Positions 54,906 to 64,000 of a stretch of 64,000 nt of DNA are shown here, one piece after another. The translations under genes were made by a program, and so were the position numbers. Under the pieces are notes generated by a model. It searched no databases. It had not been told where the DNA came from and saw only the letters and a program-made list of their open reading frames with translations. Numbering within the stretch: the first letter of the stretch is position 1; each line of letters begins with the position of its first letter. The DNA is from Sepioteuthis lessoniana (taxonomy: Eukaryota; Mollusca; Cephalopoda; Myopsida; Loliginidae), in contig OY757921.1 in NCBI GenBank assembly GCA_963585895.1, positions 54,091,090-54,155,089 on the forward strand. The letters are read 5' to 3'.

Positions 54906-54909
54906 GTTA

Positions 54910-55264
54910 AAGTGAACAAACATTTTACTATTAAGATCCTCAACCCAACAAAATCAATTCCATTAGCCCGTTCATTTGATTTATACGTTGCGCATATGAA
55001 CCTTTGTGTGAATGTTTCCTTTATTATTCTTCTTGGAGTTATTACCTCTCGTTTTCGAGGACTGGTGTTCAACCAAACGAATTGGAAATTTGAATAGAGA
55101 TATTCAATTGTTGCCAGAGGTTTTTGCTGTCTACTAATTTTCAGAAAGACCCTGAAAAGAAGACCATTGTTGGTATTGATTTGTCGTGTTCGGATCTTTG
55201 ACAAGAGATAAGCAATCTGGTTTATCTCTGTCATAAACCTGAAAAGATCGTTCAGTTGATAACA
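54910..55264. other. No gene seen
   Basis: The 126-codon minus frame 54896-55276 shows no recognised domain and overlaps the LTR and mariner edges. Confidence 0.35.
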
Positions 55265-56184
55265 TACGAGGATCATTAAATAAGTTTCCAGACTTTTTTC
55301 GTATGGGCACTTTTATTGATAGTACTCACATGAAACTTTAGTCCCATTCAAAGTAAACTCCTCCAGCGGCAATGCACTTGTTGTACCGTTCCAACAACTT
55401 CTGCAAGGCCCCATGGAAGTCCTCTTGTGTGAGTGTGTCAATGACCTTCGTCACAGCCTCTTTCATTCCCTCAATTGTCTCATAACGACAACCTGTGAGC
55501 TTAGGGAATAACCAAAAGTCACAGGGAGCAAGGTCTGGACTATAGCGAGGCTGAGGAACTGTCTTAATGCCCATCTTTCTCAAATAGTCTGTGACAAGGA
55601 TGGAGTTGTTGACTGGTGCATTGTCCTGGTGGAAATGCCACTGACCCGATTTGAAGAGTGCTGGCCTCTTCCCAAGGAATCTCTTCCTGAACTCCCTTAA
55701 AACCTCAACAAAGTATGCCGTGTTGACTGTCTGTCCAGTAGGAACCCTGTGCATGTAGATCATGCCAGTGCTGTCCAAAAAAGGGATCATCAAATGTTTG
55801 TGTGTGAATTTGCTCTATCTGGCCTTCTTGGGTCTGGGAGAGTCAGCATGCTTCCACTGGGAACTCCGTCTCTTCGTCTCTGGGTCATAGCAGTAGATCC
55901 AGCTTTCATCGCATGGCATTTTTCCAATTTTTTAACAGAATTTTATTGCATATCGTTCTTCTAAAGTCCAGATTGCATTTTTGAAATTCACCTGGTGTGA
56001 CAATCAGGTTTTTGTAGGATGTATTCCAATTGCTACTGTAGCTGTTCATTTGAATCTGAAATCATAAAAATTGGTCGGTCATCTTATAAGCTGTATAGCA
56101 ATAACATACTGAATTTTCAAGAGTCTACGACAATTTTAAATGCCTGTACAAAAAAGTCTGGAAACCTATTGAATGCACCACGTA
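55265..56184 (-). mobile_element. mariner-type transposon, internally deleted
   Basis: TA dinucleotides (55265-55266 and 56183-56184) bound about 916 bp with terminal inverted repeats of roughly 30 bp: left CGAGGATCATTAAATAAG then TTTCCAGACTTTTTT, right (reverse complement) CGTGGTGCATTCAATAGG then TTTCCAGACTTTTTT. The minus strand encodes a mariner transposase with D34D spacing. Between the start (ERYAIKFC, about 55950) and the first catalytic Asp (DESW, about 55910) some 130-150 codons are missing, so the element is about 0.4 kb shorter than a typical 1.3-kb mariner. Confidence 0.9.
55338..55793 (-). pseudogene. mariner transposase, C-terminal catalytic part
   Basis: 151 open codons; the homologous frame extends upstream through one stop (KKAR-stop-SKF) to DESWIYCYDPETKRRSS near 55910. 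It has GQTVNTAYFVEVLREF, WHFHQDNAPVNNS (second Asp) and YSPDLAPCDFWLFP (third Asp, 34 residues later: the mariner D34D signature). It ends KLLERYNKCIAAGG near the usual C-terminus. The enzyme cuts and pastes at TA sites. Loss of the N-terminal helix-turn-helix and the stop codon make it inactive. Confidence 0.85.
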
Positions 56185-56241
56185 ATTCCACCTTGCACAC
56201 TTATCTTTCTCTTGGCAAATGATGGGGGATCATGAAAAGTA

Positions 56242-56318
<77 letters not shown>

Positions 56319-58439
56319 CCCATTTGCGTGTATCTGTTCGCGTACGTGTATACGGTTTGAGAGCAGCAGCGTCAAATTTACAGTTTTTCCTTGTGGTCTA
56401 ACCATGCTAAACATGCGTAACCATTCTAGAAATGAAACGTATGTATGCAAATTTTTACTAAGTTTGTAACAAAGATTAAAACTATATAATAAAAAGGATT
56501 AAGAAATGTAATATTTAATATATATTTACTGATCATAATGTTTTTAATATTGGTCTAGAAGATTTTTTTAAATTGGTTCTTATGTTTAGGGATATTTTTT
56601 AATGCTATGAAGTTGCTTTTAAAACTTGATGTACGATTTCTTTTAATAAGAATCTTTACTGAATAACACTGTACTTAGAAAACTCTCAAGGTGTTTGTCT
56701 TTTGGTTCTTGTAAATTTTCTTGCTATATCACGAAAGTTGTTTTTTCTCGCGTTGCTAAATTTTCATCTGGTTTTCTGAGAAATAGTTTTCTCTGAAAGA
56801 ATATATTTATTTTATGCAAACAATATTTACTTAAACAAAACACTTTGCAAAGTAACTTACAAATAATACCAGGGAAATTCTTATGGATTTGAAATCAAGA
56901 TCAGATGCTCGGGATTTATATCATTAGATACATTGATTCAATTGTCTATGTCAAGCGTTCAAGCTCGAGGCTATAACGGTTGATCAGAAATCAGTATCAT
57001 TCTTGCTGAATTATGCGGTAAAATCATATTGTACTGGCATAACCACAAATTTCACTGAATACAGATTTTATACATTACAAACGTGCATACGAACGCAAAG
57101 CACAAAATTGATATATACACACAAACACATTTATCTATCTCTGTATATATGTGGATGTGTCTGTCTGTGTCTATATGTTATTGTTAACTTTCTATATGTT
57201 TATATGTTATTGTTAAATGCATTGACTTTCGTTAATGTGTAAATATACCAACAATGAAATCGAATGCTGGTGTTTAAAACAAGGAAAATATTGTTGCAGA
57301 TTGTAGTACTATCAGTTCCAGCAAACCAGAATGGAAATTAAGGGAAAATGAAAACAAAATTGACTTGAGAAAGCTAGAGTAAAAATTAGAGATACATTAA
57401 TTAACATGTTGCTAGCTGTCTGTAGAGGATTGCTAGTGGTGAAATTGGCAAAAGTCGATGTCCGAGGAAATTCTCAGATTATTTAGACCCCAGATGCTTA
57501 AGATTTTATGGGATTTTTTTCTCTTTCCCTAGCAAAACGGAGATATATCTGTTATACAGATAAAAATGATTGTTATAGAATTTTCACTCTTGTTATAAAC
57601 GATCCCTCTTTCCCTCAAAGTCTGTCAACTTTTCTTGTTTTTACGAATTTCAAATATTTCTATTGTTTGAATAGTATAAATCTTTTTCCGAATATTTAAT
57701 TTCTTTTCTCATATATCTAAAGGAACTTTCCTGGCATTTCTATAATTTTAAGCACCTTTATAAACTATATTTGCCAGTTAACGATATGTAGCCGTTTTTT
57801 TACTTCTTTTTTTCCACTGTTGTTCACTTTTCCCAGTGGTATCAATGATGGCTAGATCTGATCTCTTCGACTGAATATATTTAGCCATTTTAAGGTCAAA
57901 GTTTTAAAAAATCGGTTTTTTTTTCTCGATAGAATTTACTGATTTTTGTGTATTATCAACTTTATTATATTTCTCAAAAAACATTTGTTATACATTTGAA
58001 ATAGATTTTATTCCTTATGGGCATTTTCTTTTTAATCAGCTACTCTAGATGTAACCGTTCGTTTCCATTCTATCTCAATAAAGAGTGTCAACATCGATTC
58101 TATCATGTGAGGCAATGTTATTTTCTTGTTTTCTTATATATAGAGCCAAGTTTTCTATCTTTGCGCAAACCAGTTCACAATATCTTGTTATATGTAGAGC
58201 ACAATTGGCGATGATGTTGAATGGATATTTGCTTTTTGTACCATCTATAAAATATTCTTCCCTCGTTTCAATTTTTTTCATTGTGGTTCTGTATTTCAAG
58301 ATATTTTCTTTGCTTTTTTGCATTCAATAAACTTATTAATTTACTATTTTCTATATTAGTTCTTTCTTTTCATTCGTGTTCCCTTTCCACAGCAGTAACA
58401 ATGCACATATTCCTATTTCAAATCCTATTCTATCAGGAT
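56185..58439. other. AT-rich DNA, no gene seen
   Basis: Contains (TA)n(TG)n at 56246-56320; otherwise nothing recognisable. Frames at 57003, 57508, 58017 and 58075 are featureless. Confidence 0.4.
56246..56320. repeat. (TA)n(TG)n compound microsatellite
   Basis: About 27 TA units then about 8 TG units. Confidence 0.95.
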
Positions 58440-58690
58440 GGTTAGCACTCTTTCTGTTCAGTGATTTTTCATTGGAGTCGGAGTGACAGCAAGTCTCCTC
58501 AGTCCGGTAGGACCCTTCTAATTATAGCTTTTTCAACTCTATGGCAAAATCTAAGTATTTGTCTATCTTTTATCTTTCTTTTGTCTTCACTGTACAGTTT
58601 TCTGGAACAGCAAAATCCACGAGACAACTAGTTCTTTTTTTTCTTTCATGCTAAGTATGGTCTTCTTATCTGGAGTTCACTTCGCACTAA
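58440..58690 (-). mobile_element. RLE-type LINE 3' fragment F (minus, internally deleted)
   Basis: The minus strand reads VDFAVPENCTVKTKER-like sequence (58595-58640), DKYLDFAIELKKL (58540-58580), then jumps to IIRRVLPD (58500) and GACTTGCTGTCACTCCGACT, matching the last part of the RLE LINE. The usual AAAACTCTCAA-plus-TAA end is missing. Confidence 0.6.
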
Positions 58691-58837
58691 TGCCATTGGA
58701 AAAGATATAAACCCATCTCTTCTCCCCTTCAGCTATGAATAAACAGGAGAAACTGGGATCTCTAGTCTTGGTGGGGGACAAACTAGTCTAGGAGAAGTAA
58801 AAGTGTATTTCAATCTCTAAGTACGAATAGCTTATCT

Positions 58838-59012
58838 GACTCAGGTCAGAATTTGGAAATCGCTCTAGTTAGGTTATAGACTGTTCTTTGCTACTGATCC
58901 CATCTAACACATTACAATTATTGGAAAAGATTAGTAATGCCAAATAACCTTCCCATTTTCCTTAGAGGCACAATAAAGTTTAATTGTTTACCATGATGAT
59001 CCAAAAACAAAT
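58838..59012 (-). repeat. Dispersed repeat X, minus copy
   Basis: Reverse complement of the segment at 16568-16762. It lies just upstream, in the minus sense, of LINE fragment F, so X could be part of a larger composite; the copy at 16568 has no LINE beside it. Confidence 0.75.
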
Positions 59013-59757
59013 TATTATTATAATTATTAAATGAAGAAGAAATGGCTGATTGGTTTCATGAGTATTTTTTGCAAGATTTAAATTTTAAGCAATAGAACTA
59101 TAAATAAACGAAATAGTTTACGAAATTACATGTGGATACTTTAAAAACATATTTGTTAGTTATACTAACACCACATGTGATTGACAAATCTAGAAGTGAA
59201 GTAAACTTAAAATTTGTTTATGTGAATATATAAATGTCGTATACATCTCTATATAAACACATGTATGTATGTAATCTTTTTTTTTTCTGGCTAGAACCCA
59301 TATCCTTCTAGAGAACTTCATAATAAAGTTTGATTGAGTCCTGACTCACTCAAAAAAATTGTTCTTAGGCAGCTTTGATTTAAACCTACAATCAACTTAA
59401 TATGCTGTTTGTACGCGGTCCAAGTTTCAAACGAATAAGAAAATGTGAAAACACAACACTAATATACGTCAAACTTAAAGTTCATGATAATTCCTCGTCA
59501 GACAAGACTCTCTCTCGTATTCCAAAAGCATAAGTAGAGTTTTCAAACCGTTGATGAATATGTAGTTTCCAAGAGGGCTCTGAGCTCTAATACGGAAAAA
59601 CAATTAATTAATCAGATGGATTGAGTAGGGTACATAAATAGAGCAAAATATTCATGTTTTATGGCAAGCTAATCACCGACAAGCGTCTCCAGCATAAGAG
59701 AAGGCATTTATAAGATCTCATCAGGAATCACCCGATCCTGATCGTCGTTCCTGAGGT
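59013..59757. other. AT-rich DNA, no gene seen
   Basis: Nothing recognised. Confidence 0.4.
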
Positions 59758-59767
59758 TGTTACCTGG

Positions 59768-60481
59768 TTGGTAAGTAGACGTCTGGTCGCTACGTGTGCT
59801 CTTGTTCTTTCAGATCCGGCAGGCAGACTTGGTGTTTTGGACGTTACCATAAAGGATAAGGCATTTCGGCTGATTGTGGTTTATGGACCCAAAGCTACTA
59901 GTGAGCTTCCTGCCTTTTTCCCGCTCATCGAGCCGTACGTGATACCATCAAAGCGGGTAATTTTAGTGGGAGATTGGAACGCCGTCCTTGATCCCAATTT
60001 AGACAGAGGGGCTAGCGGTACGGGTACAAACATTTTGGGTGCCAGATATTTTCACGAGTGGTTGGATCTTTTTGACAAATTTCGCGAAAGGCATCCAAAT
60101 AAGATTGCTTGGACTTGGACCGGTAGGGGCACCTCGGCCCAGCTTTACAGCTATTTGGACCGAGTGTTAGCTAGGCGAGTCGATCTAGATTATTTAGGTG
60201 GTCCAAGTTTTGATCCATTTAAAGATTCTGACCATAAATTCTTATGTGTGTCGATTAGGTTAGATAAGGCTAGAAGTAGGATGGCTGGTTACTGGAAGTT
60301 CAACTCTTCCCTTTTGACTGAGGATGACTTCCGGAACCAGTTAGAACTAATGATAAAGCGGGAACTGTCGGGGGCAGTTATTGGAAATAGGTGGTGGGGT
60401 AACCTTAAGGATTGCATTAGATCCTTCGCTGCCGACTATAGTAGGAGACACAAGTTAGATATGGTAACAGAGCAAAGCTAG
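59768..60481 (+). pseudogene. LINE APE endonuclease domain (L1/Tx1-like)
   Basis: 237 codons. FRLIVVYGPK (about residues 33-42), VILVGDWNAVLDPNLDRG (the catalytic Asp/Asn loop, 64-81), IAWTWTGRGTSAQLYSYLDR (113-132) and DSDHKFLCVSIRL (the catalytic SDH, 151-163) are in the right order. The first third of the domain, with the N and E residues, is cut off by the 5' truncation. The segment after SDH (GYWKFNSSLLTEDDFRNQLE) is the typical linker. The ATG used is only the first Met in the fragment. The endonuclease nicks target DNA to prime reverse transcription. Confidence 0.75.
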
Positions 60482-60492
60482 ATAGGGCGGTT

Positions 60493-61524
60493 TTGGCGGG
60501 AGATCGTGGGCAAGTTAACGTAGCTAAGGCCGAGCTGGCCTCCTTGCAAGTTAAGGGGCACCAAGCTCTGGTAGTTAGAGCTAGGTTAAAAAGAATGACT
60601 TGCGAGGCGACGAATATGACCCAAGAATTACGGGCCGAGGAACTCAGGCATGCAGTTGATCGGCATATCGCCAGTGTCACATGGCCGGACGGGGAACGTC
60701 AAAATACTAACGACAGTATTTCCTGAAGCTTTTTACCAGGGAGCCGGACTGAGCTCTGCTCGGTTCGACACATATCTCGCCGACTTCCCTCACCTTTCGG
60801 CGACTGAAGCGGCTAGGTGTGAGGGTTGCATAACGGAGGATGAGGTCCGGGAAACGTTGAAATTGGTCCGGTTGGATAAGTCTTCCGAAATCTATGGTCT
60901 GCCCTATGAGGTGTACTTGAGGTTGTCGCACATGTTTGTTCCTTTGCTGGCTACCATCTATAACAACTGGATGAGGCAGAGTTCCATACCCAGACGCTTC
61001 ACCAGGGGTATAGTGAAGTTGCTACGTATGAACAAACATGGTGGGGATGAGATTAGTAAAATTACTTTAAGTCAGTGTTTAACATCGTTAAAGGGTGAAA
61101 AATCGCCTTTTAACGATGCACTGACTTAAAGATTTTAGCAAAGATCCTAACAGACCATTTGCAGACTGTCCTTACTAGTCTGATTTGCCCCGAGCAGACT
61201 TGTGCTGGGAAGGGTGGGACTATCCAGGACAGCCTCCATTTGCTTCGCACGATCTTAGGAAAAGTCGACGGAAATGCCGCGCTGATCAATTTAGATCAGT
61301 CCAAGGCCTTTGATAAGGTTGATCACGGTTTTCTGGTGGCTGTCTTGTCTGCGGCCGGTTTCGGGCAGCACTTTCGCACCTGGATCCGTCTTCTGTATGC
61401 GTCCCTAGGGGTCATGGTAGAGGTGAATGGGGTAAGATCGGAGCCTTTCACTTTGACTCGCTCGATTCGGCAAGGTTGCCCGCTATCACCGATGCTTTAC
61501 ACTCTTGCGTTAGAACCCTTTTAA
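60493..61524 (+). pseudogene. LINE RT N-terminal half with motifs A and B (L1/Tx1-like)
   Basis: After a frameshift, 60493-60720 continues the linker (VNVAKAELASLQVKGHQALV, LRAEELRHAVDRHI). After another, 60740-61055 reads ITEDEVRETLKLVRLDKSSE, YGLPYEVYLRLS and RRFTRGIVKLLRMNKHGGDE (RT motif 1). Motif 2 is replaced by the palindrome. 61159-61524 has AGKGGTIQDSLHLLR, ALINLDQSKAFDKVDHGFLV (motif A Asp) and RSIRQGCPLSPMLYTLALEPF (motif B), then stops. The catalytic YADD box is lost. Confidence 0.75.
61065..61131. repeat. 67-bp quasi-palindrome replacing RT motif 2 of the L1/Tx1-like LINE
   Basis: CTTTAAGTCAGTG (61065-61077) and CACTGACTTAAAG (61119-61131) pair perfectly. After a TTTAA bulge, CATCGTTAAA-GG (61083-61094) pairs with CCTTTTAACGATG. 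The rightmost bases (GACTTAAAGATTTTAGCAAA) are the LINE's own codons D-L-K-I-L-A-K, so the left arm is an inverted copy of LINE sequence. Confidence 0.85.
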
Positions 61525-62082
61525 AATTGAAATATACGTTTAATTTTTTTTCTTTTTTTTAAAACTTAGTTTCAATAAAAACACTGTACAGAAATATACA
61601 ATTAGGAACTAAAACAGACGCCGCATATTACTTTTGAACAATACGTTAAAATGTCCTTATCAAAGGATTTGCGAAAAAAAACCCCAGAAAAACCAACGCT
61701 TGTGTAATACTTAACGCTATATTTACGAACTGGATAAATCTAAAACAAATGCGCTAAACTAATGGCAACAAAACTCCTTCACTATAAATTATGGAACGTG
61801 TATGTTTTAACGTAGAATCGGTATGGGTTCATCGCCACTAATCAAAGCTAGTGGCACCGTTAACGTCTAAAATATTAAGTTAATAAAATGAATGGATTTC
61901 AAATGAACGCGTAAAACCTAATACAACCACACACCTTCACGCAAAACAATAAATAAAATGAAATAAATAAAAAGAAATGAAATAAATTAAAATAAATAAC
62001 TAAATAAAATCTTACTAAACGTATTTATCGTGTAAAATAATTCGGACTTTTCGATCCCCCACCTCTGATTTCTTCTTTTTTT
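61525..62082. other. Low-complexity AT-rich spacer
   Basis: AAATAAA-type repeats at about 61945-62010; no gene. Confidence 0.5.
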
Positions 62083-62875
62083 TTACCAACTATCTACAAC
62101 CGCCCTTCGAATCCACAACCAATTCGTTGCTCTTTCTGCAGCACTGGTAATATTTTCCAGGGCCTTTCTTTTTAACGCTCCTGAAATGCCGATGCTTGTT
62201 AACGCTTTACTCATCGACATTGCATTAAATCCGTGACACCCCACTTCGACTGCCTGGCATATTGCCTGCCAACCATTCACTTGACACTGTTCTACGTGCG
62301 GTTCGTATTTGGCAATCTTTCTTTCATGCGTAGATTGCATGTTTTCTTCCCATGGAACCGAAAGTTCCTACATTATCACTTTCTTTGTGGAATTTGAAAA
62401 CATTATTATATCCGGTCGGAGCTTTGTCTCCACAATATGTGCTGGAAACATTGTCTGCCTTTCCAGGTCCACCAACAATTGCCAATCTGGCGCCGAAGAT
62501 AACGGCGTTACTTTATTTTTTTTGTCTGAGGCTGTTTCGTGCTTCCCACTCTTACGAGATTAATCTTGTGTCTTCCGGGACTGAATTTATTCAATTTTAT
62601 GTACATCCTGAGAGCAAATGCTGTAAAGATCCTTTACCCCCGCAAAACTGACATGCTGGGGTGATGGCTGAAGTCAGACCTCCACAAGTCCGACCAGGTT
62701 ATTCGCAGCCGAACATAATTTTCCCATCTGGTCCAGGCACCCTACTGAGAAAGTCCTACCATCTTTGCCAGCCTAGTCTCTTCCATGGCTTCTCTGCCTT
62801 CTTTTTGCAAGAGCGCCCTTCTTTCTTTCCCTCTATCCTGGGACTCGGATAGAGTAAATATATTAAGCACTCATT
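62083..62875 (-). pseudogene. C-terminal part of a second RLE-type LINE family (minus)
   Basis: The minus strand from 62875 reads RLAKMVGLSQ-stop-GAWTRWE and ITWSDLW (linker after RT), then CQFCGGKGSLQHLLSGC (62600-62650; C-x2-C-x7-H-x4-C knuckle). About 100 bp follow, then ETKLRPDIIMFSNSTKKVIM and ELSVPWEENM (the PD...E/D endonuclease signature, 62330-62430). An 85-codon open frame (62083-62340) follows with ERKIAKYEPHVEQC, AICQAVEVGCHGF, LTSIGISGALKRKALENI and AERATNWLWIRR. This order identifies the C-terminus of an RLE-type LINE distinct from the copies at 0-12 kb. A deletion lies between ITWSDLW and CQFC; frames are broken. Confidence 0.75.
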
Positions 62876-63619
62876 CTTCTCTGTGTATCATTCACCTCAA
62901 CAATAAAACACCTGTTGAATAATTGAATGCTCGATAATTTTCGTGTTATTTCCTCTCAAGAAAATATGATGTATTGATTTGCCTTTTTGTTTTCTTTTCG
63001 TTTAACGGCTATTCAACTCCTTATGGTTCATTGAAATATCGAAATTTGATTCATATGTAAATGTTTTGTTGTAATCATACTTTTTTCAATGATCCATTGA
63101 ATTTTTAACGGCACTTTTCTGTTTGTTTATAATCATTTTTGCTCACAATTATATGATACCATGCATTTCTATCTAATAAAATAACTTTGGGTACCGTTGT
63201 ATGAATTCAAGCATTCCTATATGATAAACAATTGCCTGGTATAGAGTAACTATTTCTATTTAATAATAATCATTTCTTTGTACGAATTTATAAGGTTTTG
63301 TGTATTCTAGTGACAGTTATTTGGTTTCAAGTAATTATAATTCTTAGTACCCAATTATTGCTTCAAATGACTATTTTCCCACAGAAATATAGAATGAAGA
63401 ATTTCTGCCACATATCAATAATGTTCAAAAGGATATATTTAATCCATGTATGGGTCCATAAAAGGTACAGCCACTCATGGCCAGGGATGAAATTTCAATA
63501 AAGGAGAACCCGAAATTACTCCACGCTCCCGAACAGGATGCAGATTAGTGTCATATCGAGGTTACTAAAACTATCAAATGAAATCCGCACAATATTCGGT
63601 TCATATTCAGAACACCTAC
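62876..63619. other. AT-rich DNA, no gene seen
   Basis: Nothing recognised. Confidence 0.4.
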
Positions 63620-63690
63620 TGAGAGGTTACTTCTCTGCAGAGAAATCAGTCAGTGTATTCTAAGCCCCACTGACAAGGCTCAAAGCATGC
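63620..63690 (-). mobile_element. SINE head fragment (minus)
   Basis: The minus strand GCCTTGTCAGTGGGGCTTAG, AATACACTGACTGATTTCTC, TGCAGAGAAGTAACC matches the SINE head (TTGCCCAGTCGGCTGGGG, CTCTGCAGAGGGGTAA). Body absent. Confidence 0.7.
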
Positions 63691-64000
63691 TTTTTGCATA
63701 CCTTTGTATTATAATTTAGAATAAAGAAAAGTATTTTATATTAAAGTAATATCCAATGCACTGAAACTTTGTTACTAAAAACATCAAGTTAGGACAGCTT
63801 CACAAGATCAATAGCAAGTGAATCCCATCATGATGCTGGTTACACTCTAGGCAAATATCTGCGCAATTTTATCATGGAAAAACCCCGTTTAAAAACTGGC
63901 GTAAATCGATTCGTGACTTCTGTGAAAAAAATAAAAAGAGAAAAAACATGTTTCAGAAAGTTCTATGGTTACGGGAAAGATGATGGATGTCCGTCTGTAA
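63691..64000. other. No gene seen
   Basis: AT-rich to the window end; nothing recognised. Confidence 0.4.

Larger units (their letters stand above)
52668..54909 (+). mobile_element. Non-autonomous LTR retrotransposon I
   Basis: Two direct repeats of about 540 bp (52672 to about 53224 and 54369-54905), each starting TGTTATATAATAGCCGAGGG. GTTA precedes the first (52668-52671) and follows the second (54906-54909), a probable 4-bp target duplication like that of element H. TGGTGCCAGAACTTGGG (53218-53234) looks like a tRNA primer-binding site at the LTR edge, leaving the exact 5' LTR end uncertain. The internal 1.1 kb is A/G-rich and has no gag or pol, so the element would depend on others. Confidence 0.8.
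59758..61524 (+). mobile_element. L1/Tx1-like LINE ORF2 fragment (truncated both ends)
   Basis: The APE-type endonuclease is followed by the first half of an RT on the plus strand, clearly GC-richer than the flanks. It starts inside the endonuclease domain and ends abruptly after RT motif B at 61524, so it lacks the catalytic box and 3' end. Two frameshifts (near 60470 and 60700) and a palindromic scar (61065-61131) break it. The endonuclease style (WTWTGRG...SYLDRV, SDHKFLCVSI) fits the L1/Tx1 superfamily; the exact family is inference. Confidence 0.8.

Noticed and set aside
54896..55276. 126-codon minus-strand frame
   Set aside because: Crosses the end of LTR element I and reaches the edge of the mariner; no domain recognised, so probably chance.

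Overview
This looks like metazoan, very probably molluscan and possibly cephalopod (octopus-like), intergenic or intronic DNA. It is AT-rich and full of (TA)n, (TG)n, (TAA)n and (CTT)n microsatellites. It carries degraded transposable elements of nearly every class, and no intact host gene, rRNA or tRNA gene can be supported. The lineage call rests on the element mix (RLE-type LINEs with a Myb-like N-terminus, L1/Tx1-like and other APE LINEs, Mag-like and other Ty3 LTR elements, Helitron, mariner, a SINE with an internal minisatellite) and remains an inference.

Layout. 0-12 kb: five copies of one RLE-type LINE family. Copy A is on the minus strand; B, B', C and D follow head to tail on the plus strand. 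A SINE sits inside B' with a 9-bp target duplication. At the C/D junction two LINE copies are fused in frame into one 309-codon ORF. 12-14.4 kb: a 2-copy tandem duplication, then a decayed Helitron Pif1-type helicase (minus). 14.4-20.5 kb: mostly non-coding, with a tRNA-like SINE head, microsatellites, a long foldback hairpin, a three-copy GC-richer satellite of about 325 bp units, and a SINE dimer. 20.5-25.7 kb: a minus-strand Ty3-type element (gag, zinc knuckle, protease, RT, RNase H, integrase) broken by a SINE with a perfect 10-bp target duplication and by about 1.2 kb of unrecognised DNA.

25.7-45.6 kb: AT-rich DNA with few recognisable features. It holds a non-autonomous LTR element (28.1-32.0 kb), an APE-LINE RT relic (38.4-39.1 kb), tRNA-like SINE heads, an 85-bp hairpin, and an LTR-like segment related to the 28-kb LTR.

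45.6-52.4 kb: four more copies of the same RLE LINE family in tandem, each starting directly in the TAA-rich tail of the previous one. The last copy is split by a nested, internally deleted Mag-like Ty3 retrotransposon (47.4-51.6 kb) flanked by ATAAG; removing it restores the LINE reading frame. 52.7-54.9 kb: another non-autonomous LTR element with CRE palindromes in both LTRs. 55.3-56.2 kb: an internally deleted mariner. 58.4-59.0 kb: LINE and unknown repeats. 59.8-61.5 kb: an L1/Tx1-like LINE fragment with an inverted-duplication scar in its RT. 62.1-62.9 kb: the C-terminal part of a second RLE-type LINE (minus).

No set of genes works together here in the usual sense. The main signal is an insertion history: RLE LINE copies landing repeatedly, in one orientation, in the TAA-rich 3' tails of earlier copies, followed by SINE and LTR insertions into them.
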